Positions 49,825 to 59,259 of a stretch of 64,000 bases of DNA are shown here, piece after piece. Every line of letters starts with the position of its first letter. Within the stretch, counting starts at the first letter, position 1. A program made the translations under genes and the position numbers. The notes under the pieces are model-generated. The model worked only from the letters and a program-made list of their open reading frames with translations. It made no database searches and was not told the DNA's origin. This DNA is from Vibrio sp. 99-70-13A1 (GTDB lineage Bacteria > Pseudomonadota > Gammaproteobacteria > Enterobacterales > Vibrionaceae): positions 85,726-149,725 of the forward strand of contig NZ_VTXD01000014.1 of NCBI RefSeq assembly GCF_013114625.1, in the 5' to 3' direction.

Positions 49825-49855
49825 AAGAGAGAGGGAGACCTCTCTCTTCTTTTTT
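49825..49855 (+). terminator. Internal terminator between deoB and deoD
   Basis: Perfect 10-bp purine/pyrimidine stem AAGAGAGAGG-GAGA-CCTCTCTCTT, then C and a T-run. It begins 10 bases after the deoB stop and would reduce deoD expression relative to deoCAB. Confidence 0.8.
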
Positions 49856-49879
49856 GGTTTGAGATAAAGGATATTTTCA

Positions 49880-50596
49880 ATGGCAACTCCACATATTAAT
49901 GCAGAAATGGGTGCATTCGCTGACGTTGTTTTAATGCCAGGTGACCCGCTACGCGCCAAGTATATCGCTGAGACATTCTTAGATGATGTTGTACAAGTTT
50001 GTGATGTTCGCAGCATGTTTGGTTATACCGGTACTTACAAAGGTCGTAAGATCTCTGTAATGGGGCATGGTATGGGCATCCCATCTTGCTCAATCTACGT
50101 AACTGAGCTTATCAAAGACTTTGGTGTTAAAAAGGTTATCCGTGTCGGCAGTTGTGGCGCTGTAAATGAAGATATTAAAGTTCGTGATGTTGTGATTGGC
50201 ATGGGTGCATGTACGGATTCTAAAGTGAACCGCATTCGCTTCAAAGGTCATGACTTTGCCGCTATTGCTGACTACAAGATGGTTCGTAATGCAGAAGAAG
50301 CAGCGAAAGCTCGCGGTATTGATGTAAAAGTCGGTAACCTGTTCTCTGCAGAACTCTTCTATACACCAGATCCTGAAATGTTCGAAGTCATGGATAAGTA
50401 CGGCATTGTGGGTGTCGAAATGGAAGCGGCTGGAATCTACGGTGTTGCGGCTGAGTACGGCGCTCAAGCATTAACGATCTGTACTGTTTCAGACCACATT
50501 AAAACGGGTGAGCAAACCACATCAGATGAGCGTGCAACCACTTTTAATGAAATGATGCTGATTGCTTTAGATTCAGTTCTTCTTGGCGACGCATAA
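49880..50596 (+). CDS. deoD: Purine-nucleoside phosphorylase, DeoD type
   Basis: Hexameric PNP that phosphorolyses purine (deoxy)nucleosides. It has 238 residues. Conserved N-terminal [30 protein letters not shown], the phosphate site RVGSCGAV, and the EMEAAG(I)Y and CTVSDH segments around the catalytic Asp are present. AAAGGA RBS. Last deo gene; strong terminator follows. Confidence 0.97.
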   Translation: MATPHINAEMGAFADVVLMPGDPLRAKYIAETFLDDVVQVCDVRSMFGYTGTYKGRKISVMGHGMGIPSCSIYVTELIKDFGVKKVIRVGSCGAVNEDIKVRDVVIGMGACTDSKVNRIRFKGHDFAAIADYKMVRNAEEAAKARGIDVKVGNLFSAELFYTPDPEMFEVMDKYGIVGVEMEAAGIYGVAAEYGAQALTICTVSDHIKTGEQTTSDERATTFNEMMLIALDSVLLGDA

Positions 50597-50655
50597 TAAT
50601 TGTAAGTGTTAATCTTTTTATCATAAAGAGATGAGACATTTGTGATGGACAAACA

Positions 50656-50694
50656 AAAGCCCTCAAAACTGCCTGAGTTTTGGGGGCTTTTTTT
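50656..50694 (+). terminator. Terminator of the deo operon
   Basis: Long stem of AAAGCCCTCAAAACT with AGTTTTGGGGGCTTT (one bulge) and a T-run. Confidence 0.93.
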
Positions 50695-50707
50695 AGCTAA
50701 GTTTAAT

Positions 50708-50755
50708 CCGAGCCAGGGCTAGAACCAGAGCTAGAACTAGAACCAGAGTCAGAAT
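50708..50755. repeat. Degenerate 6-bp tandem repeat, eight units
   Basis: Consecutive hexamers CCGAGC, CAGGGC, TAGAAC, CAGAGC, TAGAAC, TAGAAC, CAGAGT, CAGAAT lie between the deo terminator and the 3' end of ytjB. Confidence 0.65.
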
Positions 50756-50805
50756 ATGAACCTTAGCTTCTAGTTACTGATTACAGGACACTCTATTTTG
50801 TGTTC

Positions 50806-51417
50806 TTACTGAGCCGCATTTTTAAGCAGCAAGTTTTCACCAGGTTTTGTTTTCTTTTTACGGATGATTAATATGAAAAGCATCCCACTGACAAACCCCA
50901 TCAAGATCATTCCTAACATGTAACGATCAATTCTACGGTAATGATGGTCTGAAATAGCGGTCACCCTTCCAGTTTCAAACGTTATACGAACAAATCCAAT
51001 AATGGCATTTTCAGCTGAGTAAATCGGCTCTACAAGTTGCTGTCGTCCAATGCTTGCTGTTGCCAATGGAGTATCTAAACCGAGTATTTCTCTGACTGTG
51101 CTTGCTTGCTCACTTGATGCCAAACGAATCCCTTCGGCGTCGTAAATAGTGGCATCAAATACCAAGCGATCTTGGGATAACTGGTTAGTAAGCTGCAATA
51201 ACCTTTCTTGATCTTGTTGAGCAATCATCTTGCTTGCTGATAAAGAGGCTTGAGAAATTAAAACCTTTGTTAGGGTTTCTAACTGTTTACTTTGAATTTT
51301 CTCGTTGCCTTTACTGATAACGACACTATTTTTGATAGTGACAATAAACATCACACTAAGCAAAATTAAGGCAAAAATACGCAGAGCATTACGCAATGAA
51401 AAAAGTGATTCATTCAT
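50806..51417 (-). CDS. ytjB: AhpA/YtjB-family membrane protein
   Basis: 203 residues with two membrane helices (about 10-30 and 165-188) around a periplasmic domain of about 130 residues containing IYDAEGIRLASSE and QLVEPIYSAENAIIGFVRITF, similar to a small double-Cache-like sensor fold by eye. It is divergent from serB, as in E. coli. The tail is Lys-rich and cytoplasmic. Function is not established. Confidence 0.85.
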   Translation of the reverse strand: MNESLFSLRNALRIFALILLSVMFIVTIKNSVVISKGNEKIQSKQLETLTKVLISQASLSASKMIAQQDQERLLQLTNQLSQDRLVFDATIYDAEGIRLASSEQASTVREILGLDTPLATASIGRQQLVEPIYSAENAIIGFVRITFETGRVTAISDHHYRRIDRYMLGMILMGFVSGMLFILIIRKKKTKPGENLLLKNAAQ

Positions 51418-51525
51418 GTTTAGATAAACCTAGAGTAAACAAATTTTATATTTAGACATATTGAGACTTGCGTTTTTAAATTGCAATAGGTTAACGTCTA
51501 GCTAGGTTATTTAGGAATTACATAC

Positions 51526-52506
51526 ATGGACGCTCACAAATATTTGCCGATTAAGAGGCATACAACACTCATCACTCGGTTGCCGGAAACTCGTTTTTCG
51601 TCGCAATTGTCTAAATCAAAAGCCAACTGGATCGTATTTGGCGAGTACTTATCGCCTCAGTATTTTGATGATATTGATTTCTTTACTGGTCTCTATAATA
51701 CCGTTTTAGATACTTGGAAGGTCGGTCAGTACGAGGTGGCTTTGATGTCGGGGGATTTAACGCCGGCTCATGAGGAAATCTTACAAGCATTAAAACTTGA
51801 TTACGCAAACTTGAGTGAAGTGCCTGACTTATCTAAACCAGGTCTGATTGTGATGGATATGGATTCAACCGCCATTCAGATTGAATGTATTGATGAAATC
51901 GCAAAGTTAGCGGGCGTAGGTACATTAGTCTCTGATATTACAGAGCGAGCAATGCAAGGTGAGCTCGATTTCGAACAAAGTTTACGTCAGCGTGTTGGTG
52001 CATTAAAGGGGGCAGATGAAGAGATTCTAGAGCAGGTCCGTAAGTCATTACCATTTATGCCAGATCTTGTAGAGCTTGTGAATACATTGAATGCACTTGG
52101 CTGGAAGACGGCAATTGCGTCTGGCGGTTTTACTTACTTCTCCGATTATTTAAAAGACACGTTAGATCTCGATCATGCCCAGTCAAACACCTTAGAGATT
52201 GTAAATGGGAAGCTAACGGGGGAAGTGCTTGGTGATGTTGTTTCAGCGCAAACCAAAGCGGACATATTGGTTGAACTAGCAGAAGAGCATGAAATAGAAA
52301 TTCATAACACAGTCGCAGTTGGCGATGGCGCTAATGATCTTGTGATGATGGGGTCGGCTGGTTTGGGTATCGCTTATCACGCTAAACCTAAAGTGGAGGA
52401 GCTGGCTCAAACTGCTGTCCGTTATTCTGGGTTAGGTGGTGTACTCTGTATTTTATCTGGTGTTCTAGCTAAGCAGCAAAAAATCAGCTGGAAAGTAAAA
52501 CCGTAG
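51526..52506 (+). CDS. serB: Phosphoserine phosphatase
   Basis: HAD-family enzyme for the last step of serine synthesis. It has 326 residues. Catalytic D111 and D113 lie in VMDMDSTAIQIECIDEIA, motif II Ser/Thr in AIASGGFTYFS, and motif III in VAVGDGANDLVMM. The N-terminal third is the ACT-like regulatory part seen in gammaproteobacterial SerB. Monocistronic with terminator. Confidence 0.97.
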   Translation: MDAHKYLPIKRHTTLITRLPETRFSSQLSKSKANWIVFGEYLSPQYFDDIDFFTGLYNTVLDTWKVGQYEVALMSGDLTPAHEEILQALKLDYANLSEVPDLSKPGLIVMDMDSTAIQIECIDEIAKLAGVGTLVSDITERAMQGELDFEQSLRQRVGALKGADEEILEQVRKSLPFMPDLVELVNTLNALGWKTAIASGGFTYFSDYLKDTLDLDHAQSNTLEIVNGKLTGEVLGDVVSAQTKADILVELAEEHEIEIHNTVAVGDGANDLVMMGSAGLGIAYHAKPKVEELAQTAVRYSGLGGVLCILSGVLAKQQKISWKVKP

Positions 52507-52551
52507 CGAACTTCAGTTTCTATTACGTTTAAAGTCTTAACGCAAAACGAA

Positions 52552-52579
52552 AAAAGCAGGCATTACGCCTGCTTTTTTT
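52552..52579 (+). terminator. Terminator of serB
   Basis: AAAAGCAGGC / GCCTGCTTTT stem with a 5-base loop and T-run. Confidence 0.93.
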
Positions 52580-52605
52580 GTTTTATGTATGTACATACCT
52601 TGATA

Positions 52606-54954
52606 TCAGGTTGTTAACTCTAATCGGATAAGCACTTCTTCAGTAATATCTTCAGCTTCACCATACCCAACAAATGCTGTGACTTCCTTTTCAAGTTTAC
52701 GAGCTTGATGCATGCTGACTTTAGCTAACTCTTCTAAGTCCGTCTGAAATAGGCTACTTAACGGGTTAAAAATTGGTGCTGTCGATACTCGAAGCACATA
52801 TATTTCACCCATTTGCTGTGCTTTCTTGATGAACAGAATACGTTCTTTAACCGAGGTAAAATCTTTAGTTAGCTTAGAGTGAACAGATTGAATCTTACCT
52901 GCAAACTTTATAGCGGCGATGTACACGTCATGGTGCTGTGGTTCGGCACCTTCAATCTTTCTTAGAGGCTCTGCCAATAATGAGTTTGAATGCCCTTTAA
53001 AGATTGGCTCTAAAGAGAAGTGCTGCTCGTGCCCAAGCTTCGCTAATAACATTAAGTGATTCGGCAATGGGAAGTTGACGCCTATGACTTTAGTTCTCAA
53101 TGTGGAGCTTGGTTTATCAATGAAGATCGGATTGCTGACAATTTTGCTTAAAAGAATATTGTGTAAAGATTCCAGTAAAGCGTTAGTTGGAAGCAGTTCC
53201 TTTTTCTTTATTAGCTTATCTTGGTTTTGTTCAATTAAACCGTTTAAGAAGCCAATGGTACGTACTGTTTTACTGTTTTCTTCAATAACCAGCTGTACAT
53301 TTTTTCCATTGGGGCTCACTCGAATGACGCGATAGGGCACTGAGCTTAAAGGTAGCTTTTTGTCATAAAGTTGAAGTTCGCTGAAATTGACGGAAATTAA
53401 ATCGTCAAACTTCAAGACTAGAGGTTGATCCAGCGTCAAACTTAAGCCGCGCTTTGAAAGGTCAACGGTAGAACCATTTGCTGCCGCATCACTAGGGCTG
53501 GTAATTTGCAGTGGCGATTTGAATTGATATCGAGGTTCTTTACGACGTGACTGGGAGTCAAAGTAAATACTTTGAATATTTCCTATCACTTTTCGAGGGT
53601 GACGGAAACGATTCAGCTCACTACTAGCAATTCTTGGTTTTTCAGAAAGTAGGTAATCCTGAGCACTCTCTTCATCGCCAATTTCTTGCAAAATTCCACA
53701 GTGCGTTAATTCATCAGAGCTTTGATCTAAGTTATCAGAGTGAGAGGCTAATGCTTGTCGCTCTTCTTTCGATAACTCGAATACAGAAAATTTGAAAGCT
53801 TTCCAACTCTTTCGCTTAGCTCCTACATGCCAAAATAATTGTCTTTGCTCTCTTGAGGCTTCAGGAAGCATCATTGAATAAAATAATGTTTTATCTTGGT
53901 GAACATGAGTAAAAGAATAAATAACAGTGCTCGTGCCTTTAACACCAGGCTTAGCTAGCTGTTTCATTCTTTGTTCGTTAAACAAAGTACCGAGAGCATG
54001 CTGGTTACGTTCATCATGCCAATACTGCCATAGTGGGTGGTTGTTATCGGTTAGTAAGGCGAGCTTGAGTTCATCTTCTTTAAAAAAGAGTGGCAAATTA
54101 CAAGTGTGCTTTAAAAAAGTATGTTCAAAGCCACGAGAGCGAGCTCGTATTATTTTGTCTTGGTTCTCATGCTGTGTTTTTTTACTTGCGCTATGTAAAG
54201 CCTCATCAATCAATTGGCTCATGATATTAGTATCTGTGAGGCGAATAGTTCTGAGATACTTAACAGCATTGTTTTCGTAAGAGTCGTCAATGCCTAAGAC
54301 TCTAAATTCAACAGCGTCGCTCACATCAGTTAATGACGATTTTTCTGTCAATTCAGTAAATGAAACGGCAATCACTTCACCTAGGTTATATTTGAATGCA
54401 CTCGGAACTTTGAACTTAGCCCCAGACGGAGAAATATCGACTGTAACGGCTTGTAACACTTGCCCCTTAGAAGCTTTTACTTCTACTTGAGAGTGCAGTC
54501 TTAGGCGGTTTTCTTTGCGTTTAAGATCGTAACCTAGGTTGATAGGTTCAGCTTCGTAAGGGCTACTGGCACTGGTGAGTTCTTTGGTTTCAGCTGGTGG
54601 CTTATTGACATTATTTGTTCGGAAGGTGTTTCGAGAGTTGATTAAATGCTCCCATACACCTTCAGTATAACCTTTGAATTTTATTGTGCCTTTTTGATAC
54701 GCGTTAAATGCAATATCATCTAACCAGTGTTTGCGACCATCTAACACATATTGATGGCACTCTGTATCAACTCGACCTCGTAAATCAATGCTCTTAGTAC
54801 ACGGAGCCATGATACGATTCAATTCCATCTTAACGAGTAATTTGAGCGACGGGGATTCCCCTTCTGTCATTTGCGAAAGAAGGTAATCAAAGTCACTGGC
54901 ATGGTAAGCGGAGATAAGCCGCTCAGCTAAAGATAGAATTTCAGATTGCTGCAT
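52606..54954 (-). CDS. Large PilZ-domain c-di-GMP receptor (PlzC-like)
   Basis: 782 residues. Two complete PilZ domains are seen: R146xxxR150 with D173-I-S-P-S-G178, and R471xxxR475 with D498-L-S-K-R-G503, matching the c-di-GMP binding consensus RxxxR...(D/N)xSxxG. An N-terminal helical domain (1-135), a middle region (250-460) and a C-terminal PilZ-like region (540-780) have no motif I recognise. Position between serB and radA equals V. cholerae VC2344 (PlzC) as I recall. No transmembrane segment is evident, so it is a cytosolic effector; its output is unknown. Confidence 0.88.
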   Translation of the reverse strand: MQQSEILSLAERLISAYHASDFDYLLSQMTEGESPSLKLLVKMELNRIMAPCTKSIDLRGRVDTECHQYVLDGRKHWLDDIAFNAYQKGTIKFKGYTEGVWEHLINSRNTFRTNNVNKPPAETKELTSASSPYEAEPINLGYDLKRKENRLRLHSQVEVKASKGQVLQAVTVDISPSGAKFKVPSAFKYNLGEVIAVSFTELTEKSSLTDVSDAVEFRVLGIDDSYENNAVKYLRTIRLTDTNIMSQLIDEALHSASKKTQHENQDKIIRARSRGFEHTFLKHTCNLPLFFKEDELKLALLTDNNHPLWQYWHDERNQHALGTLFNEQRMKQLAKPGVKGTSTVIYSFTHVHQDKTLFYSMMLPEASREQRQLFWHVGAKRKSWKAFKFSVFELSKEERQALASHSDNLDQSSDELTHCGILQEIGDEESAQDYLLSEKPRIASSELNRFRHPRKVIGNIQSIYFDSQSRRKEPRYQFKSPLQITSPSDAAANGSTVDLSKRGLSLTLDQPLVLKFDDLISVNFSELQLYDKKLPLSSVPYRVIRVSPNGKNVQLVIEENSKTVRTIGFLNGLIEQNQDKLIKKKELLPTNALLESLHNILLSKIVSNPIFIDKPSSTLRTKVIGVNFPLPNHLMLLAKLGHEQHFSLEPIFKGHSNSLLAEPLRKIEGAEPQHHDVYIAAIKFAGKIQSVHSKLTKDFTSVKERILFIKKAQQMGEIYVLRVSTAPIFNPLSSLFQTDLEELAKVSMHQARKLEKEVTAFVGYGEAEDITEEVLIRLELTT

Positions 54955-55133
54955 ACTTTTATTGTTAAAATGGTCTGGGCATTTATGTTATCGACTAGTT
55001 ACCTTCGATCTTTAAGTATAAGTAAGCTTACTGCAACTTTTATTTTCATGCGTACGGTCAACTGAGTCACAGAGTTTTAAATTTTAGGTTACTTAGTACA
55101 ACTTTAATTATGTTGTATAACAATTGAGGTCAT

Positions 55134-56513
55134 ATGGCTAAAGCGAAACGAGCATATGTATGTAACGACTGTGGCGCAGACTTTCCGCGTTGGCAAGGTC
55201 AGTGCAATGCATGTGGGGCATGGAACACAATAACGGAAGTCAGGTTAGCTGCATCGCCACAAGTTGCGAGAAATGAAAGACTATCTGGTTATGCAGGTGG
55301 AGCGACGGAATCAGCGGTTCAGACTCTTTCTGAAATTAACCTTCAAGAAGTCCCACGCTTTAGTAGTGGCTTTAAAGAGCTCGATCGTGTGCTTGGTGGT
55401 GGTGTTGTTCCGGGTGCGGCAATTTTGATTGGTGGTAACCCTGGTGCCGGTAAGTCGACGCTGCTGTTACAAACAATGTGTTTGTTGTCTTCGCAGATAC
55501 CTACCTTATATGTCACGGGTGAAGAATCATTACAGCAAGTCGCCATGCGAGCTTCTCGGTTGGGGTTGCCTAAAGATCACTTGAAGATGCTGTCAGAGAC
55601 CAATGTCGACAAAATTTGCCAAGTCGCAGAAAAAGAACAACCTAAAATAATGGTAATCGATTCGATCCAAGTTATGCATGTGGCGGATGTGCAATCCTCA
55701 CCGGGTAGTGTGGCTCAAGTTCGAGAATCTGCGACTGCTTTAACGCGTTATGCCAAGCAAAATAATGTTGCGGTATTTTTAGTGGGTCACGTAACTAAAG
55801 ACGGAACGTTAGCTGGTCCTAAAGTTCTGGAACATATTATTGACTGTTCGGTTTTGCTAGATGGTGGAACGGATAGCCGGTTTAGAACACTTCGAAGTCA
55901 TAAAAACCGTTTTGGCGCTGTGAATGAGCTAGGTGTTTTTGCCATGACGGAACAAGGTCTAAAAGAGGTCAGTAACCCTTCAGCAATATTCTTGTCTCGT
56001 GGTGAAGAGGAAACGTCGGGCAGCTCTGTGATGGTAGTGTGGGAGGGGACTCGCCCTTTACTTGTCGAAATTCAAGCTTTAGTAGATTATTCACAGTTGG
56101 CTAACCCGCGTCGTGTAGCGGTTGGTCTTGAACAGAATCGATTATCACTCCTGCTGGCTGTGTTACATAAGCATGGTGGCTTGCAGATGGCTGACCAAGA
56201 TGTATTTGTTAATGTAGTTGGTGGCGTTAAAGTAACCGAAACAAGTGCTGACCTAGCATTAGTCATGGCGCTCTTATCGAGCTTTAGAGACCGCGCACTA
56301 CCTAAAGATGTAGTGGTATTTGGTGAAGTTGGTTTGGCCGGTGAAATTCGCCCCGTACCAAGTGGACAAGAACGTTTAAATGAAGCCTTTAAACATGGGT
56401 TTACTAAGGCGATTGTACCTGCGGCAAATATGCCCAAAGGTGGGATTCCTGGAATGCAAATTCATGGAGTTAAAAAGCTATCTGAAGCAATTAATGCCTT
56501 TGATGAGTTGTAA
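55134..56513 (+). CDS. radA: DNA repair protein RadA
   Basis: RecA-like helicase that helps branch migration in recombination. It has 459 residues. N-terminal zinc finger C10-C13-C24-C27, Walker A GNPGAGKS (101-108), the RadA-specific KNRFG (257-261), and a C-terminal Lon-protease-like domain. Divergent from the PilZ gene. Followed by a terminator and the second fusA gene. Confidence 0.98.
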   Translation: MAKAKRAYVCNDCGADFPRWQGQCNACGAWNTITEVRLAASPQVARNERLSGYAGGATESAVQTLSEINLQEVPRFSSGFKELDRVLGGGVVPGAAILIGGNPGAGKSTLLLQTMCLLSSQIPTLYVTGEESLQQVAMRASRLGLPKDHLKMLSETNVDKICQVAEKEQPKIMVIDSIQVMHVADVQSSPGSVAQVRESATALTRYAKQNNVAVFLVGHVTKDGTLAGPKVLEHIIDCSVLLDGGTDSRFRTLRSHKNRFGAVNELGVFAMTEQGLKEVSNPSAIFLSRGEEETSGSSVMVVWEGTRPLLVEIQALVDYSQLANPRRVAVGLEQNRLSLLLAVLHKHGGLQMADQDVFVNVVGGVKVTETSADLALVMALLSSFRDRALPKDVVVFGEVGLAGEIRPVPSGQERLNEAFKHGFTKAIVPAANMPKGGIPGMQIHGVKKLSEAINAFDEL

Positions 56514-56624
56514 TCAATTTTACTTCAGCTAATCTATAGGTCAGTAATCAGCTTAGGGTTATTAAATAACATTTAATGATTCTAACCTTTTAATAAACAA
56601 TCGCTTAGATTGTTTTAATTGAGT

Positions 56625-56660
56625 CACCTTTTCAGTTTGTTCTGAAAAGGTGAAGTTTTT
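56625..56660 (+). terminator. Terminator of radA
   Basis: Perfect 11-bp stem CACCTTTTCAG / CTGAAAAGGTG with a T-run at 56656. Confidence 0.85.
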
Positions 56661-56701
56661 CAATCTCAAATGCATGCAAAGCTATCAGTCTTCACAGATT
56701 G

Positions 56702-56710
56702 TGATATACT
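56702..56710 (+). promoter_or_regulatory. Extended -10 element of the second fusA gene
   Basis: TGATATACT matches TGN-TATACT. No clear -35 is seen; the start would be about 30 bases before the ATG. Confidence 0.5.
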
Positions 56711-56747
56711 CTGCGCGCATTTTATATCCTATTAACAGAGTAAGACA

Positions 56748-58832
56748 ATGGCAGATTTATCGAAATACAGAAACATTGGTATTTTCGCGCACGTTGATGC
56801 GGGTAAAACTACTACCACTGAGCGTATCCTTAAGCTAACTGGTCAAATCCACAAGACTGGTGAAGTACATGATGGCGAATCAACGACTGACTTCATGGAA
56901 CAGGAAGCTGAGCGCGGAATTACTATCCAATCAGCAGCTGTAAGCTGTTTCTGGAACGGTCACCGTCTAAACGTTATCGATACTCCTGGACACGTTGACT
57001 TCACAGTTGAAGTATACCGTTCTCTTAAAGTACTTGATGGCGGTATCGGTGTATTCTGTGGTTCTGGCGGCGTTGAGCCTCAGTCAGAAACTAACTGGCG
57101 TTACGCTAACGAATCAGAAGTATCTCGTCTGATCTTCGTTAACAAACTAGACCGTATGGGTGCAGATTTCTTTAACGTTGTTGACCAAGTTAAAAACGTT
57201 CTAGGTGCAAACCCACTAGTTATGGTTCTACCAATTGGCCGCGAAGATGAATTCGTAGGTGTTGTAGACCTTCTAAGCCGCAAAGCATACGTTTGGGATG
57301 ACACTGGTCTTCCTGAAAACTTCGAACTTCTTGATGTTCCTGCGGACATGGTTGACGAAGTTGAACAGTACCGTGAAGAGCTAATCGAAACTGCTGTAGA
57401 GCAAGACGATGACCTAATGGAAGCTTACATGGAAGGTGAAGAGCCTTCTATTGAAGACATCAAGCGTTGTATCCGTAAAGGTACTCGTGACCTAGCGTTC
57501 TTCCCAACTTACTGTGGTTCTGCATTCAAGAACAAGGGTGTTCAAATCATTCTTGACGCTGTTGTAGATTACCTACCTTCTCCAACTGAAGTTGATCCTC
57601 AACCTCTAATGGACGAAGCTGGCGAAGAAACTGGTAACCACGCTATCGTTTCTACGGAAGAAACTTTCAAAGCGCTTGCATTCAAAATCATGGATGACCG
57701 TTTTGGTGCTCTAACTTTCGTTCGTATTTACTCTGGTAAATTGAACAAAGGTGACACGATTCTTAACTCATTCACAGGTAAAACTGAGCGTGTTGGCCGT
57801 ATGGTTGAGATGCAAGCTGATGACCGTAACGAACTAACTAGCGCACAAGCTGGTGACATCATTGCGATCGTTGGTATGAAGAACGTGCAAACTGGTCACA
57901 CTCTATGTGATCCAAAAGATCAAGTAACGCTTGAGCCAATGGTTTTCCCAACTCCAGTAATCTCTATCGCTGTATCTCCAAAAGATAAAGGCGGTTCTGA
58001 GAAAATGGGTATCGCGATCGGTAAAATGGTTGCAGAAGATCCATCTTTCCAAGTTGAGACTGACGAAGAAACTGGCGAAACTATCCTGAAAGGTATGGGT
58101 GAACTTCACCTAGACATCAAGGTAGATATCCTTAAGCGTACATACGGCGTTGACCTAACTGTAGGTGCTCCTCAAGTTGCTTACCGTGAAACTATCACTC
58201 AAGCAATTGAAGATAGCTACACGCACAAGAAGCAATCTGGTGGTTCTGGTCAATTCGGTAAGATCGATTACCGTATCAAACCAGGCGAAGCTGGTTCTGG
58301 TTTCTCATTCAAGTCAGTTGTTGTGGGCGGTAACGTTCCTAAAGAATTCTGGCCTGCAGTTGAGAAAGGCTTTGCTGGCATGATGGATAACGGCGTACTA
58401 GCTGGCTTCCCTACGCTAGACGTTGAAGTTGAGCTTTACGATGGTGGTTTCCACGCAGTCGATTCATCTGCTATCGCATTTGAAATCGCAGCGAAAGGTG
58501 CATTCCGTCAATCTATGCCTAAAGCTGGCGCGCAACTTCTTGAGCCTATCATGAACGTTGACGTGTTCACTCCAGACGATCACGTTGGTGATGTTATCGG
58601 TGACCTTAACCGTCGTCGTGGCATGATCAAAGATCAACAAGCTGGTGTTACTGGTGTTCGTATTAAAGCTGACGTACCTCTTTCTGAGATGTTCGGCTAC
58701 ATCGGTCACCTACGTACTATCACTTCTGGTCGTGGCCAATTCTCTATGGAATTCGCACAATACTCACCATGTCCAACTAACGTTGCTGACGAAGTGATTG
58801 CAAAAGTTAAAGCAGAAAAAGAAGCTAAGTAA
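56748..58832 (+). CDS. Elongation factor G, second (non-str-operon) copy
   Basis: Translational GTPase of 694 residues. G1 [15 protein letters not shown] (about 15-29), DTPGHVDFT and NKLDRMG are intact, and all five EF-G domains appear (domain IV with [11 protein letters not shown]-terminal domain V). It is not flanked by rpsL/rpsG, so it is the EF-G paralogue seen beside radA in vibrios. Very strong codon bias, unlike its neighbour radA, suggests abundant protein. In other bacteria paralogous EF-Gs divide translocation and ribosome recycling; the role here is not known. Confidence 0.93.
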   Translation: MADLSKYRNIGIFAHVDAGKTTTTERILKLTGQIHKTGEVHDGESTTDFMEQEAERGITIQSAAVSCFWNGHRLNVIDTPGHVDFTVEVYRSLKVLDGGIGVFCGSGGVEPQSETNWRYANESEVSRLIFVNKLDRMGADFFNVVDQVKNVLGANPLVMVLPIGREDEFVGVVDLLSRKAYVWDDTGLPENFELLDVPADMVDEVEQYREELIETAVEQDDDLMEAYMEGEEPSIEDIKRCIRKGTRDLAFFPTYCGSAFKNKGVQIILDAVVDYLPSPTEVDPQPLMDEAGEETGNHAIVSTEETFKALAFKIMDDRFGALTFVRIYSGKLNKGDTILNSFTGKTERVGRMVEMQADDRNELTSAQAGDIIAIVGMKNVQTGHTLCDPKDQVTLEPMVFPTPVISIAVSPKDKGGSEKMGIAIGKMVAEDPSFQVETDEETGETILKGMGELHLDIKVDILKRTYGVDLTVGAPQVAYRETITQAIEDSYTHKKQSGGSGQFGKIDYRIKPGEAGSGFSFKSVVVGGNVPKEFWPAVEKGFAGMMDNGVLAGFPTLDVEVELYDGGFHAVDSSAIAFEIAAKGAFRQSMPKAGAQLLEPIMNVDVFTPDDHVGDVIGDLNRRRGMIKDQQAGVTGVRIKADVPLSEMFGYIGHLRTITSGRGQFSMEFAQYSPCPTNVADEVIAKVKAEKEAK

Positions 58833-58855
58833 TTAGCCCTTATCTGAAATAACTT

Positions 58856-58890
58856 AAAAAGCCCCGCTAGTTTAACTAGCGGGGCTTTTG
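58856..58890. terminator. Terminator of the second fusA gene
   Basis: AAAAGCCCCGCTAG / CTAGCGGGGCTTTT stem with a 5-base loop, followed by GTTT. Confidence 0.92.
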
Positions 58891-58908
58891 TTTATTAGTA
58901 ACACTGTA

Positions 58909-58994
58909 TTTAGCTGTTTAGCTGTTTAGCTGTTTAGCTGTTTAGCTGTTTAGCTGTTTAGCTGTTTAGCTGTTTAGCTGTTTAGCTGTTTAGC
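58909..58994. repeat. 8-bp perfect tandem repeat (TTTAGCTG), 10.75 copies
   Basis: Ten uninterrupted TTTAGCTG units (58909-58988) and a partial TTTAGC unit. It lies between the fusA terminator and the 3' end of the VF530 gene, five bases from the stop codon at 59000. The copy number is likely to vary between isolates. Confidence 0.97.
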
Positions 58995-58999
58995 GAAAG

Positions 59000-59215
59000 C
59001 TAGCTTTGCTTTAATTGCACGTAGATACTTTCTACTTTAGTACGTGCCCAGTCTGTTTTTCTTAAAAACTTCAAACTAGATTTAACGCTTGGATCTTTCT
59101 TGAAACAGTTTATGTTGACCATATAGCTTAATTCTTCCCAGCCATAATGCTCCACGAGCTCTGTTAATAGTTTCTCTAAAGTGATGCCATGCAGTGGGTT
59201 GTTCGCTTGTGCCAT
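59000..59215 (-). CDS. VF530-family DNA-binding protein (DUF2132)
   Basis: 71 residues: [20 protein letters not shown], then [20 protein letters not shown] and [12 protein letters not shown]. These match the VF530/DUF2132 family, whose structure is an all-helical presumed DNA-binding fold. The biological role is unknown. Located between an 8-bp tandem repeat and the LysR gene. Confidence 0.88.
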   Translation of the reverse strand: MAQANNPLHGITLEKLLTELVEHYGWEELSYMVNINCFKKDPSVKSSLKFLRKTDWARTKVESIYVQLKQS

Positions 59216-59259
59216 TATTCTATCTCATCTGTAATTTTCAGCGCATTATAGCAGCTAGT

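Noticed and set aside
58909..58994. CRISPR array
   Set aside because: Units are 8 bp and contiguous with no spacers and no cas genes nearby; it is a microsatellite.
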